Of a stretch of 64,000 nucleotides of DNA, positions 57,774 to 64,000 are shown one piece after another (position 1 is the first letter of the stretch; every line of letters begins with the position of its first letter). The position numbers and the translations under genes are program-made. This stretch comes from Rosa chinensis (lineage: Eukaryota; Streptophyta; Magnoliopsida; Rosales; Rosaceae): NCBI RefSeq assembly GCF_002994745.2, contig NC_037090.1, positions 19,208,001 to 19,272,000 of the forward strand, in the 5' to 3' direction. Under the pieces are notes generated by a model that worked only from the letters and a program-made list of their open reading frames with translations, did no database searches and was not told where the DNA came from.

Positions 57774-60548
57774 CTGATAGTCATTCCAAATGACAAGTTA
57801 TTGACTGCAGTTTCCCAGTCTACCCCAGTAACAGAGGCATTTAATCTGGCTAACGATATTCTACCACAAGGTGTTAGTGGTGTCTCTGATATAATCACGG
57901 TATCTGATCTTTAAAGATGTTAATTATTACCTCTTCTTGATCTTAAGTACAGCATAAATAGACAAAAAAATTAAAGCAAAGAAAAAATTTAAAAGGAAAA
58001 TGAGAATGAACGCCGAAGTGTCGTATCAGGGAATAACTTTTTACTTTTTGTTCATATACTGCATCCAGTAAGAGTGCTTGATAGACTCTAAGATAGGCAT
58101 CTCCATGCTTTCTTTAATGTGTACATCTTAAGGACTCCAGTAGTTCTGTATGATTACTTATTACTCTTTTCATGGCTTAAATATTATTATTCTAAAACTC
58201 ACCCAGTTCTGAATATAGTGATAGTGTGATGATATATTTCAACTGTATATGCTTGGAATGTCATCTTTAGATCAATGGAGTTCTATAATTGTTTAGTTGA
58301 TAATTTGTAGTTTCCTGTCCTATTTCCTTTGGGTCATATTTTGTTACACTAGTTGATAGTCATCACCTTAATTGCAGATTCCCGGGCTGGTAAATGTTGA
58401 CTTTGCTGATGTAAGGGTTATAATGGCGAATGCAGGTTCTTCATTGGTGGAGATAGGATCTGCAACTGGTTGTTTTTGATCTACTGACTGGAACGTTTAC
58501 AGTGCTAATATGATGTCAGAGTCAGAGGCTTCGCTTATGATTTTGGACATGATTGTGCTGGAACCTAATTACTATAGTGCCTTCCATGATGACATCACTG
58601 TGGCTAACCTTGTGAAAATTACTGTTGTGAATGACATCAAGAACTTCTCAGTTTATGGGGTTAGTGTGTGAGGAGGAAGGTGATCTAATCCCAGGTTTGT
58701 TAGAATTTAAATATATAGGTATTTGGTCTTCAATAAGGTACAGGATAAGCTTACAGAAATGTTTTTTTTGATTGGATGTTACGAAAGAGGGGAAGTGCCC
58801 TTTGCTGATATAATTTATTTATTTGTTTGTTTTAGAATGATATCTTAGTTTTGGAGATGGTCTGAATACATAGTTTTAGTTGCATTCTCCATGTCCTGTG
58901 ATTTGGAGTGTGCATGGCGATAAGTTTGATACTAAAATGACTGTCATCAGCATAGAGAATTCAAATTTCTTAATGGTAGCCAATCCCATCTTCTAGATGC
59001 ATGTTCCTCTTATGCTTGTTAGTTGTGACTCTTGTTCAATGCAGAATTTATATCTTTTTTGTTTTGGAAAAAGGCAGAAAAAATAAAATGACTGGAGTTC
59101 TGTGTGAGTTAGCTATCAGATGTGGGATTTGCACAAAATATTTACTTCGAGGGTTAAAAGGATGATGTGAAATGTCTTTGGATGCTTTTCAAGATATAAC
59201 ATATATCTCCATTGCTGCCTTCCATAACATGTTCACTGAGTTATCTATACTATGAATAGTTTTGTCATGTGATTGACTTGTGGTGCATTAGCAGTTCATT
59301 TCATCTGAGCCTAATTCCTTGTGCGAGGTCAATTGACCCCATTTTATTTATTTATCTATTTTATGTAAGGAGATAACTGTCTTTTTTTTTTCCTTCCTTC
59401 CTCTTTGGGAATAGGAAGACAAGGGCAAGAGGTGCTGCGTTAAATGCCATTCAATCACCTTTATTAGATGTTGGTATAGAGACTTAGAGAGGGCAACTGG
59501 AATTGTCTTGACACTCTATGAGGTACCACTTCTTCTGATTGGCATAAAAACTTCTTGCCAGAACTTCCTGAATTCCAATATAATTATTCCCCATCTACTG
59601 AATTCTCCCAGTTGTGGTTTTCACTCACAGTCGACATGAGACATCTCTCTTCTGCTACACACTAATTTTGGGTTTTCTTATAGGTAAATGCTGCAGCCGA
59701 GGTTATATATTATCTTGTTGATCCAACAGCAAATTTAATATTTGGAGCAGTGACAGATCCATCACTCAGTGGTCAGGCAAGTTTTGTTGCTTTCTCTAAA
59801 GTCTGCAATCCTACCCTTGGCACATTATGACCTGATCACTTCTGCATTAGTTGATTTAGTTCACCCCCATAATATCTTACTGTACCAGTAATTTAACAAA
59901 TGAGAAAGAGGATAATCCAATTGATGGGAGAGTTCTTGTGAGGACTCAATGAGGACTTTCAAATCAATGGTTGGATGAGTGTTTTGAAATTTAATTACAA
60001 TATTATTTTTTCAACACGCAAGTCATCCAACTGTTTTTGAATTCCTCATTAGAGAGAGAACCCCATCAATAGATATATGCTTTTACTTGGTCCTTTTCTT
60101 GAAAATCTACTTGCCAGAAAGGAACTGCATTCATGCATCTAAAGGCATATTTTATACCTTTAATTTTCTTATTGCCAGGTATAACCATATAAGCAAATAG
60201 ATGATATATAGTCCTGGTTATCCTAGTATGTGGTGGTATTTTTGTTTGAAAACCTATTAAATGTCATGTTGCTTGTCTTGGTTTCATTCAGGTTGGCATC
60301 ACTCTAATTGCTTCTGGATTCAAACGCAAGAAGAAAGTGATGGGAGGCCACTCCATGTATTCCTCATAGCTCACTCTATCTCACTTTGTCCATAAGTCTG
60401 TCGACAATTTTATTAAAATACCAAATTGCAGGCACAAGGGGACATTACCCTTGGAATCAATCGAGGACCTTCCTCCTTCTCAGAAGGCAGTTCAGTTGAG
60501 ATTCTCAATTTCTTGAAGAAAGGACGCTCACGTTGTCCAAGAGTTTGA
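57774..60548 (+). pseudogene. FtsZ2-like plastid division gene, most complete remnant (unit 3)
   Basis: Six exon-like blocks in order: 57774-57899 ([30 protein letters not shown]), 58378-58468 (IPGLVNVDFADVRVIMANAG), 59415-59522 (KTRARGAALNAIQSPLLDVG), 59684-59776 (VNAAAEVIYYLVDPTANL), 60292-60356, and 60432-60548 (ending SRCPRV, stop). This is the C-terminal two thirds of plant FtsZ2, including the tail peptide, although the usual IPxFLKK reads ILNFLKK. Lesions: a TAG and an internal deletion in block 3, a GC donor after block 4, and a one-base loss in block 5. The N-terminal exons and the GTP-binding GGGTG motif are not in the window. Confidence 0.88.
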
Positions 60549-61189
60549 AATGCTTCCTTTTTTATTCCAATGAGTGCCTTGTCTGAGGCCTCCCAGCCTC
60601 TTCGTTACCACATCAGCATCAGTCTGAGGGATTTAAGTATGCCTCTGTAGATACTAGATGATAGATCCTCGATATGTCATTTGTTGGTACTTTGTAGTGG
60701 TTTCTAGCCTTCATATACTAGTGCACACCCGTTTTGAGATAGAACTTACGGAGAAGCATGAATTGCTTTGCTTCAGAGAAAATTCTTCTTTGTTATTACT
60801 TAATATCTGATTTTAATTTAAGCTTTATTCTATTATCTGCAGAAATAGAAGCCATTTAAATCTCTGAAAAGCTTAATCAATTGATGGGTAACATTCAGCA
60901 ATTTTCTTGGTCCGTGATTCTTGTGTCCTTCACGAGAGGGGGAAAAAAAAGCAACTGGTTCCTGTCTCTACATGCCTTCAGACCTGGAGATATGAATGAA
61001 TCCTTGATGAAGAATCTCATCACATATCACCTGACAATGGCTACCAAGCAATCACTTTTTTACACACTAAACTAATTAAGCTAATAATCCAATGGATGAA
61101 GAAGTACAATCGCCTCTTCCTTCAAGACAAAGGCTCTTAGGTTATTCGTCTTCTCACACGCTTTTCAATCAAAGCCTAAAAAGCCCTTA
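60549..61189 (+). other. 3' flank of unit 3 FtsZ2 remnant, no gene seen
   Basis: Colinear with 8050-8740 of unit 1, including ttcttgatgaagaatctcat-type blocks near 61000 and aatggatgaagaa at 61091. The similarity ends at TTA (61187-61189), the putative Harbinger target site. Confidence 0.6.
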
Positions 61190-61844
61190 GAGCATCTCCA
61201 ATGGTTTTGTTATTTGGCTTTGGTCAAATTTGAATTTGACATATGACATGGCAAATTTGATATAGCAACATTTTGACAATTTTTAGCTCCAATGGAGATG
61301 TCAAATTTGAATATTATTTTAATATATAAAATTCTATTTATGTTGTTTTTCCTCTCTTTTTTTTTCTTGTAATCTAAGATCATACAATAAATGGTTCCAT
61401 TTAAGAAACGCATGAACAGATTATGAGAAAAGAGATGCAATTGAGATTATGAGAATACATCAAGATGGGAATATATAGCAGGAAACAGAAACAACAACAA
61501 AAATAGCAGTCAACTAGCAACAAACAGAAATAGCTTGAATTTGATAGCAACAAACTGATATATAGCAACAAACTGAAGGAAACTCTGAGCTGCATTTCTA
61601 TCATTGAACCATAAACCCTATCATTGACAATAATCAGAGATTATCATCACCTTTATATGTCACAAAAAAACTAAGTTCTTGGGGTCATAACAGAGGAGTC
61701 TTTGAATCAATGGTAGTCTGCAAAAAAATAAATCAGTCCGCAAGTCTAGCAAAAGTTCTTCTACCTCAACCAAATGATATGCTAGCATTTGCAAATTGTA
61801 TTTGACCCAAATCAAATGACATTAGAACATGAGAGAATACTCAC

Positions 61845-61958
61845 CAGTAATGGATTACCAAAATCATTGAAACGATATGCAGCTTCCAATGGTTTTAGTT
61901 TTTCAATGTACAATTTCTTCAAGCCATCAGTTATAGATGTAACTGCATTGAGAGGTAT
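61845..61958 (-). pseudogene. Captured exon of an EH-domain (EHD) dynamin-like ATPase
   Basis: A 114-bp exon with intact acceptor (CTTCAG) and donor (GTGAGT). It encodes IPLNAVTSITDGLKKLYIEK and LKPLEAAYRFNDFGNPLL. This matches the segment of plant EHD proteins just before the P-loop (KPLEVTYRFNDFVSPLL type). EHDs work in endocytic membrane trafficking. The nucleotide-binding exons are absent. In the putative spliced transcript this exon lies after the RPL5 stop, so it would be 3' untranslated. Confidence 0.82.
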
Positions 61959-62412
61959 CTGAAGAGGAAATTTGCAAAGGAGACAAACAAAAAGAGTCAG
62001 GCAATATGGAACAGTGAAGACGTCTCTTTACATACATGTAAGAACAAGTGGATCTAATAGAGTAGAAGAAATTTTATTAAGAAACAGAACAAAACCTAAA
62101 AGCAATTTTACCCAAGACTGGGGGCAAGATTAAGGTACAATAGCCATAAAATAGAATAAAGGGAAGGATACACATATACTCACTTTCTTCACTAAACCAA
62201 AAACTATGCATCATAAGCTATTGACTACCAAGTTATTAACGATTCAGTTAATAAACTTTAACTCATCAACTTTCTTAAAAATCAATTTTGCTAACAGAGA
62301 AAGCAAATTTCATCTAGTTAATGCACATATAATCAAGAATATCAAAAAACACGAATCAACGCTTATTAGTCAAACAAAAGAAGCAAGCATGGAATAGCAA
62401 TTTGATTCTTAC

Positions 62413-62547
62413 CCTCATTTATGCAGCAACATGGCCACCATAGATATACTTGCGATGTACCTCAGCATCAAGCTGCTTGTTGTCCTTGGAGAAACCAGCA
62501 AACCTCTTATCACTGTGTGGAATATCCAAGCCACCGTCCAAAGCTCC
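62413..62547 (-). pseudogene. Captured exon of 60S ribosomal protein L5
   Basis: A 135-bp exon with acceptor TTGCAG/TTACAG-like border at 62548 and donor GTAAGA at 62412. It encodes [40 protein letters not shown] and AA, very close to eukaryotic RPL5 (uL18), which binds 5S rRNA. A TAA replaces the Tyr codon that normally follows. Its host gene cannot be identified here. Confidence 0.88.
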
Positions 62548-63651
62548 CTGTAATCAATATTAAAGCCAAGATGATAAAAGAACAAAACAAATAGGTGCAA
62601 ACTCCATTGAATTGACCTCAGTCTCTCATATAATTAGATACCACAGGGCTATAAGGCAAATGCATATATGTACACCACAGATTTGGCATACATATGGATA
62701 TTACTACAATATTTGAACATATTGAGACACACACACGGATTGAAGAACAGAATAACTAGTGAAAAATATGTACTAAAAGAACAATAATTTAAAACATGAG
62801 AAAAATTTGTACCTGAATCCAATGGTCACCACCGACAGCGGATGGGGCTCCAGATTGATTTCCTCTCATTTTTGCAGTTCCAGCACCAGCGGGGGATGCA
62901 TTCCACAAGTCCATTCCCATATTCAGACTAGTTGCAGGCAAAGAAACTACAGGCTTCCCAGGCACTAAAGCTGTGTTATTTTGTGCATTTGCTCCTGAAA
63001 AATGTGAGAAAACCATTTTACCAAAATTAATGCAAGTACCATTTACCAATGTCTACGCTTACAATATAGCCTAAAAAGAAGTGTATGTTGAACACGATCA
63101 CTATAGCAGACCAAAATAAATAAATAAAAGCACAAAATTATAGTACCATCTGCAAGCATCTTGTCAAAGCTTCCCTTCTTGTTTGCACCATACTCCTAAT
63201 GATATAACAGCCATGTTTCATTAGAAGAAAATCATGCCAACAGTTATTTCTCAGGCCAGGTTAAAGTCTAAAATCCAAAGCACAATATATACTGAGCCAG
63301 CTGCTATTTGCAGATAAGTTGCAAAAGCTACTAGAAATTTACTAGCCATTGAAGAAAGGTAGAAGAACTCGAGAACATCTTGGAGTATTAGCTGCAGGGC
63401 ATACACATACCTGGTGGTTACCATTCTCCGCGCTTCCATCTGATGAACCCTCGCTGCCACTTTCAGCACTGTTAACGAGAAAGTTTACGGTCAAACTGGG
63501 TACAGCATCAATAAACTATCTTTAACCAATGTAAAATGGTAAAGACTCAAGAGCAATCTGAAGCTTGTAAAAAGGCATAATACTATGCAAAGACCACTAA
63601 CCTTTGTGAAGCTCCATCATTTCCAGAACCAGAAGTTGCTTTTCCACTCAT
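62419..63651 (-). CDS. Predicted chimeric ORF: bZIP16/68-type N-terminal domain fused to an RPL5 exon
   Basis: Five exons on the minus strand: 63651-63602, 63468-63411, 63195-63147, 62994-62813 and 62547-62419. All junctions are GT-AG and join without a frame break to about 155 residues. Exons 1-4 read [37 protein letters not shown] and [16 protein letters not shown], the multifunctional mosaic region of bZIP16/68/GBF-type factors. They stop at HWIQ, just before where the basic DNA-binding region would begin. Exon 5 ([20 protein letters not shown] ... YGGHVAA) is from ribosomal protein L5, ended by TAA in place of the Tyr codon. ATG at 63651 is inferred; no transcript evidence is available. 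Confidence 0.65.
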
Positions 63652-63670
63652 CAACTAACAATCCATTTTG

Positions 63671-63991
63671 CTAACAGATAAACATGCATTTAACTGCAGC
63701 TAGAATTCGAAGAAAAACATGTCGATGCATCTGAACCCTTCTCCGAAATACAACTTCTTCATGAACAGGATTTTCAGCAAAATAATCATTGTAGAGTGTT
63801 TCCTGACCTTGCAATCGTTGTCTATCTTTATATATGCGACCAGGAATTGAGCCTCGGCGTCTTCTTCTTCCCTTCTCTTGTAGAGCAGCAATCTCCAGAT
63901 TCATCAATTCTTCGTCTGATGATGAATTGGCAAGATCCCAAAATTCCTCATTTGCAGGATTTGAAGATGAATCTGATAAATTTTGATCCAT
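63671..63991 (-). pseudogene. N-terminal fragment of PIF/Harbinger transposase (HARBI1-like)
   Basis: Starts MDQNLSDSSSNPANEEFWDL with acidic residues. It then has the family signature RRRRGSIPGRIYKDRQRLQG, ETLYNDYFAENPVHEE and FRRRVQMHRHVFLRILAAV. In plant Harbinger nucleases the DDE domain follows, but here the homology ends at about 63690 and the captured bZIP segment begins within 50 bases. So the catalytic domain has been replaced and the element is non-autonomous. Confidence 0.88.
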
Positions 63992-64000
63992 GTTCCTAAT

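Larger units (their letters stand above)
61190..64000 (-). mobile_element. PIF/Harbinger transposon with captured host exons (right end outside window)
   Basis: The left terminus starts GAGCATCTCCAATGG directly after TTA, which fits the 3-bp TTA/TAA target preference of PIF/Harbinger. The unit 1 paralogue lacks everything to the right of this point. At the right the element carries the N-terminal part of a Harbinger transposase (63671-63991). Between them lie exons of a bZIP factor, ribosomal protein L5 and an EHD ATPase, all in the transposase orientation and with introns. An inner inverted copy of part of the terminus (ccaatggagatgtc) is at 61292-61305. The right terminus must lie beyond 64000. 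Confidence 0.75.

Noticed and set aside
62789..63049. Single-exon reading of the 86-residue frame starting [10 protein letters not shown]
   Set aside because: Its first residues are intronic; the clear bZIP-type homology starts at the AG acceptor at 62995, so the multi-exon reading is preferred.

Overview
The window looks like plant nuclear DNA, almost certainly a eudicot. The signs are GT-AG introns, NLR immune receptor genes, a DYW-type pentatricopeptide (PPR) gene, a plastid-division FtsZ2 homologue, Ty1/copia and LINE retroelements, and AT-rich intergenic DNA. A Rosaceae-like genome is possible, but the sequence alone does not establish it.

Layout. Three related units lie in the same orientation. 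Unit 1 (1-8735) carries an intact NLR (920-4647) and the last exons of an FtsZ2-like gene (7169-8049). Next is a minus-strand DYW-PPR pseudogene (8844-16930), split by a 5.96-kb copia element (10299-16254) with a perfect 5-bp target duplication. From 17139 to 36954 retroelements dominate: an ORF1-only LINE relative (17139-18855), a nearly full-length but broken LINE (18898-25761) with another LINE tail nested in it, a probable retroposon (26769-27798), a decayed copia with short LTRs (28264-34762), a hAT-like MITE (35346-35901), and a deletion derivative of the ORF1-only family (36152-36954). Unit 2 (about 37500-47750) has an intact NLR (38508-42158), a large palindrome in its 3' flank, a small FtsZ2 remnant and a two-exon zinc-binding tail. 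Unit 3 (about 47756-61189) has an NLR pseudogene (48871-52339), a replication protein A-like pseudogene (53985-55114) and the most complete FtsZ2 remnant (57774-60548). At the right edge a PIF/Harbinger transposon begins at 61190 and runs out of the window.

Main points. (1) The NLRs are chimeric. A TNL-type TIR exon is spliced to an RPS2/At4g27190-like (non-TIR, CNL-type) NB-ARC and LRR. The TIR is preceded by two hydrophobic segments and 17-residue acidic repeats (three in copy 1, two in copy 2). A membrane-anchored TIR driven by a CNL-type switch is the most interesting system here. (2) The Harbinger element has taken up exons from three host genes: a bZIP16/68-type factor without its DNA-binding region, ribosomal protein L5, and an EH-domain ATPase. 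Using the visible splice sites, the bZIP and RPL5 pieces join into one open frame of about 155 residues.

How the genes fit together. The intact NLRs are predicted intracellular or membrane-tethered immune receptors. Everything else looks like passenger DNA that was duplicated with them (FtsZ2 tails, flanks) or was inserted (transposable elements). All homology statements are by eye; no database search was run.
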